A stretch of DNA of 64,000 nt from Shewanella psychropiezotolerans (GTDB taxonomy: Bacteria > Pseudomonadota > Gammaproteobacteria > Enterobacterales > Shewanellaceae): assembly GCF_007197555.1 (NCBI RefSeq), contig NZ_CP041614.1, positions 3,278,001 to 3,342,000 on the forward strand, in the 5' to 3' direction. A program made the position numbers and the translations under genes. This document shows positions 29,017 to 38,148 of the stretch, one piece after another. The notes beneath the pieces are model-generated. The model was not told the origin of the DNA, did no database searches, and saw only the letters and a list, made by a program, of their open reading frames with translations. How positions within the stretch are numbered: the stretch's first letter is position 1; every line of letters starts with the position of its first letter.

Positions 29017-29739
29017 TTATTTCCGCCTCATCCACCACATGCCGCCCAGGCTCATAAGAAAAATCCCTGACAAACTGATCACTATGGGTAACTTATACTG
29101 CTCTAGCTGGGTCGAAAACTGGCTTAAACCTGCGTGTTTCGTTGGCTGAACAATAGGCTGATAACGATAACTCGATGCCTGAAGATAGACACTAATATGC
29201 TCGAAACTTAAACCCGGAACCGAATTTTGGATCAGACTCTTAATCTGATTTTCCGAATTAGATAAGTTAGCCTGAGGCGAATATTTAATGTAAACCGACG
29301 CCGACTTTTCCTGAGGTGCTTGCCTGTTAGTATCCGGCGTAGGTTCGGCTATAGACACTCGGGCACTGATCACCCCATCCATACTCGACAGCGTTCGCTC
29401 GAGTTGCTGCTCCTTGAGGTAACCCATTTTGGCCTCCTCTTGAGCCGGTGAAGTTACTAACTGGCCCGAAGGAAACAGATCCTCAATATTGGAATAGTGT
29501 GGCTTAGGAAAACCGTTCTGCCGAAGCAACTCCACCGCGTTGATAAACTGATCTTTCTCTATCCTCAAGGTGATATTACCGGTTTTTTGATCGGCTTCTG
29601 CACCGGCATCTATATGATTTAGCATCAAGAGCGCCACCATCTGATTAGCCTCATCCTGGGGAATATCCCGAAACAGATCAACCCGACACCCACTGAGCAT
29701 AAGCACTAGCAATAACAGAGACCACTTAAGATATTTCAT
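29017..29739 (-). CDS. sctJ: T3SS inner-membrane ring lipoprotein SctJ (SsaJ)
   Basis: 240-aa secretin-associated ring protein. Lipoprotein signal peptide with Cys18 (MLSGCRVDLF), two ring-building motifs (EANQMVALLMLNHIDAGAEA; SVYIKYSPQANL) and a C-terminal membrane helix (LPIVISLSGIFLMSLGGMWW). Overlaps the sctI stop by 4 bp. Confidence 0.96.
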   Translation of the reverse strand: MKYLKWSLLLLVLMLSGCRVDLFRDIPQDEANQMVALLMLNHIDAGAEADQKTGNITLRIEKDQFINAVELLRQNGFPKPHYSNIEDLFPSGQLVTSPAQEEAKMGYLKEQQLERTLSSMDGVISARVSIAEPTPDTNRQAPQEKSASVYIKYSPQANLSNSENQIKSLIQNSVPGLSFEHISVYLQASSYRYQPIVQPTKHAGLSQFSTQLEQYKLPIVISLSGIFLMSLGGMWWMRRK

Positions 29740-30128
29740 TGCATATTCACCAATTTATTAATGGATTGGGACAAGGCACCAGCGGTTTTCGCCGCCAGAT
29801 CTACCTCAACAATGGCTTTGCCCATCAACATCTGACTGGCAAGCATGGCCTCCGGTGAGGGGTTAATGCCCTGAGCTGCGCCCATGTCTGTAGCGCCAGT
29901 TAAGGGCTGAGATGTCCCTGTCTGGTGCATCATATTCGCCGCCTTCATCAAAGGGTCACTCGTGCCCACTTGAGTCACTAGATTAGCCGCCTGGCTGATG
30001 GCCGGCGTACCAAGCTGCATCAACTGAGAAAATTTATCGACTAAGCCTGCATCGGTTTCTACCGCATCAGGCTTACTGGCTTGCTCTGCAGCTGCCTTAG
30101 CGAGCTGACTAACACTTTGAATGTCCAT
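29736..30128 (-). CDS. sctI: T3SS inner-rod protein SctI (SsaI)
   Basis: 130 aa. The C-terminal 45 residues (MLASQMLMGKAIVEVDLAAK, then INKLVNMQ) match rod subunits. The N-terminal half is Gln/Ala-rich and carries two near repeats (QVGTSDPLMKAANMMHQTGTSQPL). Between the SsaH-like gene and sctJ as in SPI-2. Confidence 0.87.
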   Translation of the reverse strand: MDIQSVSQLAKAAAEQASKPDAVETDAGLVDKFSQLMQLGTPAISQAANLVTQVGTSDPLMKAANMMHQTGTSQPLTGATDMGAAQGINPSPEAMLASQMLMGKAIVEVDLAAKTAGALSQSINKLVNMQ

Positions 30129-30426
30129 CTTGGCCTCCGGTTAACATTTGGCAGATCAGTTCACTGCGTCCATCGATAGGTCCCGCACCCGAGAATAAGA
30201 ATCGCAAGCCTTGCGCCGCTTCGCTGTGACATGATTTAAGCTCACGCAGTGCCTTAGCTTGCTCCTTGAGGGCAAAATAGATCACGCTGGTACAGATCCG
30301 CCTGTCCTCTTCGTCTTGAATTAATTGTGGAAAGATGGCCAACAAGGCATAGGCTTGTTTATTCAGACCATGGTTAGATGCGGCAATAGCGGCCTCTACG
30401 AGTAACTGCTTATCTTCACTTTTCAT
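30109..30426 (-). CDS. T3SS needle chaperone-type protein, SsaH/SctG-like
   Basis: 105-aa TPR-like small protein located between needle and rod genes, as ssaH in SPI-2. LLVEAAIAASNHGLNKQAYA is the first helix pair of the YscG-type fold. Likely partner of the SsaE-like protein in keeping needle subunits soluble (family knowledge). Overlaps sctI by 20 bp. Confidence 0.75.
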   Translation of the reverse strand: MKSEDKQLLVEAAIAASNHGLNKQAYALLAIFPQLIQDEEDRRICTSVIYFALKEQAKALRELKSCHSEAAQGLRFLFSGAGPIDGRSELICQMLTGGQDGHSKC

Positions 30427-30451
30427 GATGCTCTCCCGGGTATAAATTGGG

Positions 30452-30667
30452 CTAAATTTTGGAAATTATGCCCTGGATCATGTCCTTGACAGCCTTGATC
30501 ATCGCACTCTCATAGGACACAAAATTGGAATACTGCTGCATAGCAAATTGTGCCTTTATCATCTTGTCCGGATCGCTAAGATCTCCTGCAGACATCTTGG
30601 CCTGTACCTCTTGAGCCGAACGTGTTGATAGCTGAGATAGCTGATTGACGATAGCGCTTAAGTCCAT
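30452..30667 (-). CDS. sctF: T3SS needle subunit SctF (SsaG)
   Basis: 71-aa helical-hairpin needle protein: MDLSAIVNQLSQLSTRSAQE, then FAMQQYSNFVSYESAMIKAV with the C-terminal DMIQGIISKI. The size equals SsaG. AAGGAGG lies before the ATG; 10 bp after the AraC gene. Confidence 0.92.
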   Translation of the reverse strand: MDLSAIVNQLSQLSTRSAQEVQAKMSAGDLSDPDKMIKAQFAMQQYSNFVSYESAMIKAVKDMIQGIISKI

Positions 30668-30677
30668 AACAACCTCC

Positions 30678-31376
30678 TTAAGCCAATGTAGAACGCATTA
30701 TCTTGGGGCTACACAGATAACGCTTCTTGAATGACTCGGTAAAATGAGAATGACTACTGAAACCACTGTCCACGGCGATATCGATGACTTTTTTCCCAGT
30801 CTCTAAAAGCTGCTGACGGGCATAACTCAAGCGCCGCTCCAACAACCACTGTTTAGCTGAAACACCGTAATTCTTGTAAAAAAAGAAATTAAGTTTGCGC
30901 ACCTCAATCTCTAAGTCTTCGGCGAAGCGGGTCACCGACCAGGGCTGCATAAAATTCTTCTCCAGATAACTGAGCATCTTGTTGTTATGAGCCAAGAAGT
31001 AACGTAATAGCCCGGAAAAATACTGGTTTTCCATGCCCAGGCAATAGATAAAAATAAACTTCATCAAGAGACTGCGATTACCGTTAAGCTGCTCGATCAC
31101 ATTACTTAACTCAGCAAATACCGGCATAACCTTGATGGGAATGATGTTAAATGGCTTGGTATCATCACAGGGACAGATCAAGTCCACCACCTCGTGATAT
31201 AAAGCATGTAATTCGCCGGGATAACAAAACAGATTGAGCCTAGTGCCACGATCAGCCTTAGACACTCTGGCTTCGCCTGTGGTCACCACAAGTTGGTCGC
31301 TTGCGATGGCTAAGGTATTGCCTTGATAATTAATGTTGCCTGCTTGTCTAAACAAAACAATCTGTATCTCACTCAT
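30678..31376 (-). CDS. AraC-family transcription activator, EsrC-like
   Basis: 232 aa with two C-terminal helix-turn-helix motifs (VTRFAEDLEIEVRKLNFFFY; IDIAVDSGFSSHSHFTESFK). Residues 1-130 are a sensor/dimer domain without a recognised ligand. Edwardsiella EsrC, an AraC protein of about the same size lying in the T3SS cluster and controlled by EsrB, is the best analogue. A palindrome 60 bp upstream suggests the same hierarchy here: response regulator, then AraC protein, then needle and effector genes. The 10-bp gap to sctF suggests it heads the sctF-to-sctL unit. Confidence 0.87.
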   Translation of the reverse strand: MSEIQIVLFRQAGNINYQGNTLAIASDQLVVTTGEARVSKADRGTRLNLFCYPGELHALYHEVVDLICPCDDTKPFNIIPIKVMPVFAELSNVIEQLNGNRSLLMKFIFIYCLGMENQYFSGLLRYFLAHNNKMLSYLEKNFMQPWSVTRFAEDLEIEVRKLNFFFYKNYGVSAKQWLLERRLSYARQQLLETGKKVIDIAVDSGFSSHSHFTESFKKRYLCSPKIMRSTLA

Positions 31377-31436
31377 GTGGATAACCCTTTTACTGCAAAC
31401 TATGATTCATTGTGAAACATGCCTAAGTCCATTGGC

Positions 31437-31454
31437 ATCAGGTGTTAACCTGAG
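31437..31454 (-). promoter_or_regulatory. SsrB-type palindrome upstream of the AraC gene
   Basis: ATCAGGT-GTTA-ACCTGAG, perfect 6-bp inner arms, 60 bp before the start codon. The rest of the 428-base gap from 31377 to 31804 is AT-rich; I see no further gene or clear terminator in it. Confidence 0.75.
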
Positions 31455-31804
31455 ATCGCCTAGAAGACTAACAACTCAATAATGAAAGCTGGATTAAACA
31501 CTCAGGTCTCTATGTATTATTAGCTCTGTCGACGGGTCTATTTTCCAACTAGATAATAGGGGAGGATAAATCTTAATGGACAATGTCTGAGTCTTATTCA
31601 GATATTATTTGGTCGATCAGTTCCTAAGCTCTTTCGCTTTATTTAAGAAGAGTAAACACTGGTTGTCACTTACCTTATATTCAGGCTTATATCATTATCG
31701 ATGACAAATTTAAACTCGATGGAATGTTGAAGGGAGATAACCTAATTAATAAGCTCCCCATCAACCTTGTGGATTCCAAAGTCTATTTTCTATGAATAAA
31801 CTGG

Positions 31805-33163
31805 CTAGATTTTAGTAAAGCCTTTCATGCCGTCTACCACTATTTTTGTCGCAGCATCTTCATAGGCTATCGCCCCCATATCACCTGACTGAGGATCATT
31901 AGGTTTAATACCTTTCCTGGTGTCGGTAAAAAAACTACCTTGCTGAAGACCTTCTTGAGATTTATCTTTATCATATTGTTCCTGCCCCTCTTTTGTGTAA
32001 GAAAATGGCGTTGTCAATTTCATACTTGCTTCGAGTGTTTCTAACGCAGAATGTAGGCCATTTCCGATCAAAAATGCATTGGATAATGCAACCCTTGACG
32101 CCTGTGCTCTACTCGTCACTGCACTATCGTCTTTGCTCAATACCTTCATGGTTGTAACAATTTCATGAGGTGATCCAGACATATGTCCCATGAACGGCTC
32201 TGTGGTATTTTTAACCCTTGAGTTTGAGATCAGTGCTTTCTGAGGGGACATAGGCGCGATATAATTCTTTTCCCCTGGTTCACTTGCATTTTTTATTTTC
32301 GTTTTGTTATCGGAAGTTTTACCATAACCATGTATACCAGTTCTTTCATGTTTTGCATCTGTACGTGATCTTTCTTGTTTCTTATTAGGTCCCACATTCT
32401 TAGAGTCAGCAAATGCCTTGCTTGTCTCTATATCAGTCTTCATGTTTGGAAACTGCTTTAATGTTTCATTACGTATCGTTTTTTCCTGTTCACTTGTTCT
32501 TCCTTCTACCCCTGTTGTAGCACCTGTATCAGCAAACAGTGCGCCTAAGTCACCTGCAAGTGCAATGACTGCGGTCCTATCCATTACTGTGACATTTGGT
32601 GATTTACTCCTGACTCTGTTTAACACCTCCATAGCTTGATCTGAAGATTTGCCTTTCAAGCTCCCCTCTTCACCAATAAGCCTGTTGAAAAGAGCGCTCT
32701 TATCGTCCACATTCAACGAATTTGCCAAATTGTATAAACCTTCGGCGGTTTTACTTAGCTGGTTTTCAGTTATTGAATCAGGCTCTCTTAAAAGCGCCCT
32801 TGCTGCCGATGTTTGCTCCAGTGCAAGATTTTTAGTATTTGAATCAGTTCTAGAACGAGTGGCCGGATCTACATGTGTATTTTCATTTTCGCTACCGCCT
32901 GTGTATAAACTGCCTAATGCAGCTCCTATTATGGCCCCACCGCCAGCCACAACAGCAGTAAGCTTCGATGATTCGACATTAAAGGCACTACACAAACCTA
33001 AACCAATCACACCACCAGCAAGCATTGCCACTCCAGTTAACAATGAAGACGATTGCAAAAGATCATTTCTCACCGTGTTTATTGCTGGGGAGTGCTTGTC
33101 AGCTGTCTGTGTAGCTGCTAGGCCTATTGTACTGCTACTTCCTATATTACCTATACCAAACAT
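31805..33163 (-). CDS. Putative T3SS effector with two N-terminal membrane segments (unknown)
   Basis: 452 aa, no family recognised. Residues 38-62 (LLTGVAMLAGGVIGLGLC) and 70-90 (VVAGGGAIIGAALGSLYTGG) are hydrophobic, as in membrane-seeking SPI-2 effectors such as SseG, whose place this gene occupies. The remainder is polar and Ser/Thr/Lys-rich. The chaperone gene ends 4 bp upstream and GAGGGG lies 8 bp before the ATG. The DNA is more AT-rich than the apparatus genes, so separate acquisition is likely. Effector status is inferred from position and chaperone. Confidence 0.6.
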   Translation of the reverse strand: MFGIGNIGSSSTIGLAATQTADKHSPAINTVRNDLLQSSSLLTGVAMLAGGVIGLGLCSAFNVESSKLTAVVAGGGAIIGAALGSLYTGGSENENTHVDPATRSRTDSNTKNLALEQTSAARALLREPDSITENQLSKTAEGLYNLANSLNVDDKSALFNRLIGEEGSLKGKSSDQAMEVLNRVRSKSPNVTVMDRTAVIALAGDLGALFADTGATTGVEGRTSEQEKTIRNETLKQFPNMKTDIETSKAFADSKNVGPNKKQERSRTDAKHERTGIHGYGKTSDNKTKIKNASEPGEKNYIAPMSPQKALISNSRVKNTTEPFMGHMSGSPHEIVTTMKVLSKDDSAVTSRAQASRVALSNAFLIGNGLHSALETLEASMKLTTPFSYTKEGQEQYDKDKSQEGLQQGSFFTDTRKGIKPNDPQSGDMGAIAYEDAATKIVVDGMKGFTKI

Positions 33164-33167
33164 GATG

Positions 33168-33632
33168 TTAGCCCCTCAAAGTGATAAATTGTTCAGTTGA
33201 CTGTTTATTTGCAACCTCTACATAACCGTCATTCATCATCTCCATGATATGCTTTTGCCATTTTTCACAATTACCGACAAAATTTATAAGTAAACTTTGC
33301 AAACGAACAAAATCCATTGTTTGAATATTTTCGATATAGCCAAAATATATTTTTCTGTTATCTGGCGAAACAGATAAGGTACCGCCACCTGTTCCCATCC
33401 AATTAAAATTTTCATGTAACAAATTAAGAGCTATTTTTTCATTACACTCTTCAGGCAACTCCCCAACTATCCCTAATAGGGTTACTTGTTCACCTTCATC
33501 AACATATTGTAATCTAACTGTTATATTTCTATTAAAAGTCAACCAACAGGTATTTTCTTCATCATGGATCATATTTTCAATACCATAAGCATTATTAAGT
33601 TCTTGAACTAATAAATTAAAACGTCTCATCAT
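33168..33632 (-). CDS. CesT-type T3SS chaperone
   Basis: 154 aa with the CesT fold pattern (NITVRLQYVDEGEQVTLLGI; IALNLLHENFNWMGTGGGTL; KIYFGYIENIQTMDFVRLQ). It precedes the 452-aa putative effector by 4 bp, so that protein is the likely client. Either of two adjacent ATGs may be the start. Markedly AT-rich. Confidence 0.82.
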   Translation of the reverse strand: MMRRFNLLVQELNNAYGIENMIHDEENTCWLTFNRNITVRLQYVDEGEQVTLLGIVGELPEECNEKIALNLLHENFNWMGTGGGTLSVSPDNRKIYFGYIENIQTMDFVRLQSLLINFVGNCEKWQKHIMEMMNDGYVEVANKQSTEQFITLRG

Positions 33633-33670
33633 ATTATTCCTTATATTTAAAATTTAAGATCACAATTATT

Positions 33671-34739
33671 TTAATAAAGTAATATCTGCTGTAATGCTTT
33701 AAGTTGCTGCATAACATCGCTTAACTCAGACTTTGAACGACTGAAGTGTTCAGTTAATTGCATAAGTTGCGCTTCCATATCGGTGATCTTGTTGTCTTTG
33801 TTATCCAATTGACTCCTGAGATCATTATTATTTCTTTGTCGCTGTTCACTCTGTTTGGTCCGCATTTCGGCATCGAACAGCGCGGCTTTGATATTGGCCT
33901 CACTCTCTTTCAAGCGTGACCCCAGTTCACTTATCTCCTGCCTGCCTTGCTGGACCTGAAATTGATGTTCATTAGCCTCGAGTCCCTTAGCCGACAAGAT
34001 TTTCTCCTGTGACTCAGATTTCAACTTAGCGGCCTTGTTCGTCGGTGCCTCTTTGGCTAAATCGGCGATACCGGTAACCACTGGCCCAGCACTTTTACGG
34101 GCCATGTTCACCATGCTAACCGTGCCGGCGATACTTCCAGGTAGTGATGCAGGCGTGATAATCGCACTCCACAGGGTGCCTACGGTTAACGCGACACGGG
34201 AGGTGATAGAGACGGCCTTGCCCCACCACTGCGCCTTGTCATCGGCGACCCCCATCTTACCCAAGAGAGCATTGACACCATTAGCAACAGCATCGCCCCC
34301 ATGGCTAGCCCTTCTCCGCCCCCGCCTTACTTCGCCAATCAGCAAATGCACAGCCAGCGTCCGCCACCGCCAAGGTAAATGCCACACCGGAGGCGATAAG
34401 CAGAGGTAATCCTGCACCGCCTGTCAGTGCAGTCGCCGCAATCGACACCCCTAAAGCGACCCCAGTTAAGGCTAATGAGCCCAATTTTGCAAAAAAGCCA
34501 GATTTGGCGATATCCACACCTAGCTTTTTAGCCTCGGCGTCGGCGAGTGTTGCCTCGTCCCGAGTCTGTTGCGCCTTGGTGCTAATGTCTCCTGTCAGCC
34601 CTGAATTAGCCGAAGGTAACGGCACTTGGCGAGGATTAAATCTGGAAAGTTCACCCTTAGGTAAAGCCTTAGAGGAGCTGACGAGATCTAACCCCCTTAA
34701 ACTAGAAGAAGACAGGGATACTTGAGCTAGCTCATTCAT
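33671..34739 (-). CDS. SseF-like T3SS effector, frameshifted here
   Basis: Two frames. The upstream one (34305-34739, start ATG at 34739 with GAGG 6 bp before it) has the membrane part LTGGAGLPLLIASGVAFTLA then VADAGCAFADW, which closely resembles Salmonella SseF (SGGAGLPIAILAGAALVIAI, GDACCAY). The downstream one (to 33671) holds DAVANGVNALLGKMG, a second hydrophobic region and a coiled-coil tail of about 120 residues that SseF lacks. Adding one G to each of two GGGGG tracts (plus-strand C 34319-34323 and 34296-34300) gives GGGEGLAMGGDAVANGVNAL; deleting one G at the first also restores the frame. Partner of the SscB-like chaperone just upstream. Confidence 0.75.
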
Positions 34740-34791
34740 AACAAACCTCATTGATTACAATAAATTGAGTGATGCTGGCACCGAGACCAGA

Positions 34792-35274
34792 TCAGTGGTT
34801 AAGCTTGGTCAGTAATTCCTGCGCCAGTACACCTATCTCATGGTGTTCAGGATGGCTAAAACTTTGTGTGATCGCGGTTTGTAGTGCTTCTATTGCCGCC
34901 GACTCCTCATCTAAACTCAATAAGCATTGGGCGATCCGAAAAGACGCACCGGGATCACAGGCATCCATGACTAAGGCATAGCCATAGAAAGTCAGTGCAT
35001 GTTGAAACTCGCCTAACCAGTGTAATGTCGATGCCAATGCCATGTGGAAGCGTCGATCCCAGGGCTGATGCATCACTAAATAGGTAAAATCCACTATGGC
35101 TTGAGCTGGAAAACCGGCTTGATATTTATTCTGGCCCGAGTCATATACCGCTTCTAAATCTTGGCTGGTGAGTCCTGCCATTTCGGCTAAGGTTATTTGG
35201 TCCACCAATGCCAATTGTAGATTCGCCTCTAACTTGTCAAAATCTATATTTGATTTAATCACTTGAGCATTCAT
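34792..35274 (-). CDS. Class II T3SS chaperone, SscB-like (LcrH/SycD family)
   Basis: 160-aa three-TPR chaperone: YDSGQNKYQAGFPAQAIVDF, then LASTLHWLGEFQHALTFYGY and ASFRIAQCLLSLDEESAAIE. In SPI-2, SscB is the chaperone of SseF, encoded directly downstream, as here. AAGGAG precedes the ATG. Confidence 0.88.
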   Translation of the reverse strand: MNAQVIKSNIDFDKLEANLQLALVDQITLAEMAGLTSQDLEAVYDSGQNKYQAGFPAQAIVDFTYLVMHQPWDRRFHMALASTLHWLGEFQHALTFYGYALVMDACDPGASFRIAQCLLSLDEESAAIEALQTAITQSFSHPEHHEIGVLAQELLTKLNH

Positions 35275-35350
35275 ATGTTCTCCTTAAGGATCGATTCCCT
35301 GATGGCTCACCACTCAGGAAATCATCAGGAAATGTGTATCAACATGAAAT

Positions 35351-35530
35351 TTATTGGTAATGGGGCAAGGCACCTGTTGTATGTATTGTCACTGGCGCAA
35401 CATCCCGGCCATATGCACTATATTGACTGTCGAGTTGAATCACATCTGCATGATTTTGCAGGTCATAAACTTTTCCATTTTGACCATCAAGGAGATAAGC
35501 TTGACCCGACTTGAAATGAAGTAAGTTCAT
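35351..35530 (-). CDS. Small protein of 59 aa, unknown
   Basis: An open frame that fills the only large gap in this part of the operon, between sseE and sscB. Starts MNLLHFKSGQAYLLDGQNGK and ends GALPHYQ. GAGAGG lies 9 bp before the ATG. Codon choice looks like the neighbouring genes and no other frame is open across the gap. No counterpart is present between sseE and sscB in SPI-2. Function unknown. Confidence 0.55.
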   Translation of the reverse strand: MNLLHFKSGQAYLLDGQNGKVYDLQNHADVIQLDSQYSAYGRDVAPVTIHTTGALPHYQ

Positions 35531-35572
35531 TAATGCTTACCTCTCTGTCTTTACAACACCAAGATTATTCGG

Positions 35573-35956
35573 CTAATACACCAACCAGGTGTTACCGTCT
35601 TGATTGACCTCTTTTGCGCCTTGCTGCACCAACACATCATGCAGGGCCTTACGTGTCAGTCGCTGGACAGGTAAGCCAGCATCATAAATAACCATGCCTC
35701 GAATCTGTTTAATTTGCGGAACCTTACGACGTATGACCTTGAGTTGCTCAATCAGCTCAGATACGGCGCTACTGATGCCGGTATTGTTGCCTTTACTGGA
35801 AAAATCACAAATGGTGAGGGTGCTATCATCGACACGATAAACCAGTGACCAGTGCTGACTGTCCCAACGTTTTCCCCACTCAAATTGACTGGTTTCAAAG
35901 TAAGCTGGGCTCACCTCTATACCCTGATGAGCTAAATATTGTGTGACCGGATCCAT
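35573..35956 (-). CDS. SseE-like T3SS protein
   Basis: 127 aa. It resembles Salmonella SseE (137 aa): DPVTQYLAHQGIEVSPAYFE aligns with EQWLRRHQVFTEPAYLGE, LVYRVDDSTLTICDF with LVIYRIEAKEMIICEF, and the ends share a D-G-x-x-W motif. It lies between sseD and sscB as in SPI-2. The start at 35956 has AAGGAG 6 bp upstream and is preferred over an upstream frame start at 35986. Role unknown, probably chaperone-like. Confidence 0.78.
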   Translation of the reverse strand: MDPVTQYLAHQGIEVSPAYFETSQFEWGKRWDSQHWSLVYRVDDSTLTICDFSSKGNNTGISSAVSELIEQLKVIRRKVPQIKQIRGMVIYDAGLPVQRLTRKALHDVLVQQGAKEVNQDGNTWLVY

Positions 35957-36072
35957 AATGAACTCCTTAATTGTTTCACTAATCAATAACCACTAACTCA
36001 CTACTTAGAGTCAATATCCACACTGAGCCGCGAAAGTTGAGGCCAGATATGATGGGACTGACCTCAGCAGAC

Positions 36073-36675
36073 CTAGTTATGCACGGCCGAACTGATGCGG
36101 CCGTGAAGATCCACCAGATCTTTGATCAAGGCGCGCATTTGCTCTGAAATCTGCTTAGCCTTATCACTAAGTTCATTGGCCCCCTTAAGATAGCTCTGGG
36201 CATTACTGGCCTTAAACTCGGAAATAGTACGCTCCAACTCGGCTTCCTTACTGATCCCCGCGCCGACAAGTTTTCCAGTCCCCTCCAGACCTTTGCCAAA
36301 CGCGTTACTCATATGAGTTGCCGCATCACCAAACTTACTCGATAGTCCGACACCCGCCATACCGATCACGCCACCGGCAATCTCGAGGGCGCCAGTCCAC
36401 ATCGCAGATTCGCAGGCCTTATCTATCGCGGCGCGCTTATCATCCATCGAGGCGATTTGCACATTCCACCCCAACTCTTGTTGCTTGACGTTGTAGTCCT
36501 GTAATATGTTGCGCAGCTTCTTAAACATCTCCGCTAACTTCAACATAAGGTCGTTGATCTGAGAGATAGCATCCATACCGTCACTGCCACAATTGTCATT
36601 GAGTTCATCAAGTTTATCTGTGGTGTTAGGCGCTGTAATGGGACTCTGACCTGAAATAGTTGTCATGTCTGTCAT
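36073..36675 (-). CDS. sctB: T3SS translocator SctB (SseD/EspB/EseD)
   Basis: 200-aa minor translocon subunit that forms the host-membrane pore with SctE (SseD is 195 aa). One hydrophobic segment (WTGALEIAGGVIGMAGVGLS) and flanking amphipathic helices. The ATG at 36675 follows GTGAGG with normal spacing; the GTG at 36687 is within the Shine-Dalgarno region. Confidence 0.9.
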   Translation of the reverse strand: MTDMTTISGQSPITAPNTTDKLDELNDNCGSDGMDAISQINDLMLKLAEMFKKLRNILQDYNVKQQELGWNVQIASMDDKRAAIDKACESAMWTGALEIAGGVIGMAGVGLSSKFGDAATHMSNAFGKGLEGTGKLVGAGISKEAELERTISEFKASNAQSYLKGANELSDKAKQISEQMRALIKDLVDLHGRISSAVHN

Positions 36676-36687
36676 GGTAAACCTCAC

Positions 36688-38148
36688 TTATACTGTTGAG
36701 CCTGCGATTCTTGCCTGTATAGCACCGGTCTGGCTGATCACCTTACTGGCACCATCTAAACTATCACCTTGTTTATCAATAAGATCTTTCACAGATTTCA
36801 TCTGCTGTTCCTTGGCTTTGTCGTACCAGTCATAACAAAATTCGACAAAGTTTTGCTTCAAAATCAGCTCCTCAATCTGCTTCTGTAGCTTGGCTTTTTC
36901 TAGGGCTATACTGCCCTCGGTAATGGCCTTTCCGGCTCCAGCCGTCGCACGTATAACATCGAGACTGGTGAACATACAGGCCTTGATAGCCGTCTTTATC
37001 ACTTCGTGACTGACCTCTTTAACCACCTGTTTAGTGATCTCTTCGGCGGTCACCGCGATACCCTTTTTAATCGCTTGTTTGCCCACCGCTTCGACTGAGC
37101 GTGTCACCAGCTCCTCGATGGCCTGCTTACTAAAGGCATCCATCACCCCGCTGGCGAGTTGACGCCCTCCTTGTTCGGCCGCTTCCTTAAGCCCCTTGCC
37201 TAAATTAGCTATCACTTGATCTGTTACCTGTTCGGCGACCTGCTTACCGACCTCTTTTGCAACACTTGTCACGGCCTCAGATGAGCCTTTACTTATGCCC
37301 TCCACGAGTTTAGGTGCCGCCTCTTTCATCACAGTTTCGGTTCCTTTGGCGATGGAACGTGTTGCCGAAATAGCCCGACCCGCCTGGAAGATGTCTAAGG
37401 CCATACCGACCATTTCGCAGCCCAATTGCACCTTACCCGCAACATCGATAACACTTTGGCACTTCTCCTTGTCCGCACCGCACAGGATGGCGGTTTCCGC
37501 CGCGGCCTTAACCATGCCCGCCACCCCAGCAGCCAGGTATGCGGCGCCGCCAGCTATTTCCAAAGCACCACCCGCAACATCCCCCACGGCGCAGCGCAAT
37601 GCCCCTTCGACTAATTTGATTGCTCCATAGATGGCTTCGACAGCGCCCACAATCCAATCGAAGATGGCACCAAAAACACCGCCTTTCTGAGCCTTATCGG
37701 ATTGTTCTATCGCTTTCGCCAGCTGCTCCTGATACTCCTTCACTTTTTTATCACGAAGAAACTCTTGGGTATCTGTCATTATCTTGCTGGCTTTCATGGC
37801 TGAATTAGCCGTATCGGCAAAAGTAGATATGCTCAGATTCGCCGCCATCAGAACCATGGCATCCATAGAGGCTTTTTCTAATGAAGCTAAGGAGCCCCCC
37901 GTTCCGTGATTGCCACTCACTTCACTTTTTTTCCCGTCGAAGAAAGGCGTTAAGATACGTTGCAGTGCTTTCTCCGCCTCTTTCATGGTCACTGGACCTT
38001 GGTGATAGTCTGTGTGTTCGGTCTGATTTAAGATCACAGGCCTGGACCAATCGGGTAAACTGGCTTTTGCCACATCCCGGGCTCGCGCCGCGCCGTAACT
38101 CCCGTTAAGGTTTTCGCTTCCTCGCTCGACAACACTATTAATTGACAT
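36688..38148 (-). CDS. sctE: T3SS translocator SctE (SseC/EspD/EseC)
   Basis: 486-aa major translocon pore protein (SseC is 484 aa). Central hydrophobic block AVGDVAGGALEIAGGAAYLA then AGVAGMVKAAAETAI, followed by a long amphipathic Lys/Glu/Ala region and a coiled-coil C-terminus. Overlaps the sscA end by 11 bp, which couples it to its chaperone. Confidence 0.92.
   Translation of the reverse strand: MSINSVVERGSENLNGSYGAARARDVAKASLPDWSRPVILNQTEHTDYHQGPVTMKEAEKALQRILTPFFDGKKSEVSGNHGTGGSLASLEKASMDAMVLMAANLSISTFADTANSAMKASKIMTDTQEFLRDKKVKEYQEQLAKAIEQSDKAQKGGVFGAIFDWIVGAVEAIYGAIKLVEGALRCAVGDVAGGALEIAGGAAYLAAGVAGMVKAAAETAILCGADKEKCQSVIDVAGKVQLGCEMVGMALDIFQAGRAISATRSIAKGTETVMKEAAPKLVEGISKGSSEAVTSVAKEVGKQVAEQVTDQVIANLGKGLKEAAEQGGRQLASGVMDAFSKQAIEELVTRSVEAVGKQAIKKGIAVTAEEITKQVVKEVSHEVIKTAIKACMFTSLDVIRATAGAGKAITEGSIALEKAKLQKQIEELILKQNFVEFCYDWYDKAKEQQMKSVKDLIDKQGDSLDGASKVISQTGAIQARIAGSTV

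Noticed and set aside
33671..34739. Second YopB/SseC-type translocator
   Set aside because: The membrane core fits SseF better and the gene follows an SscB-like chaperone, while sctE and sctB are both present already.
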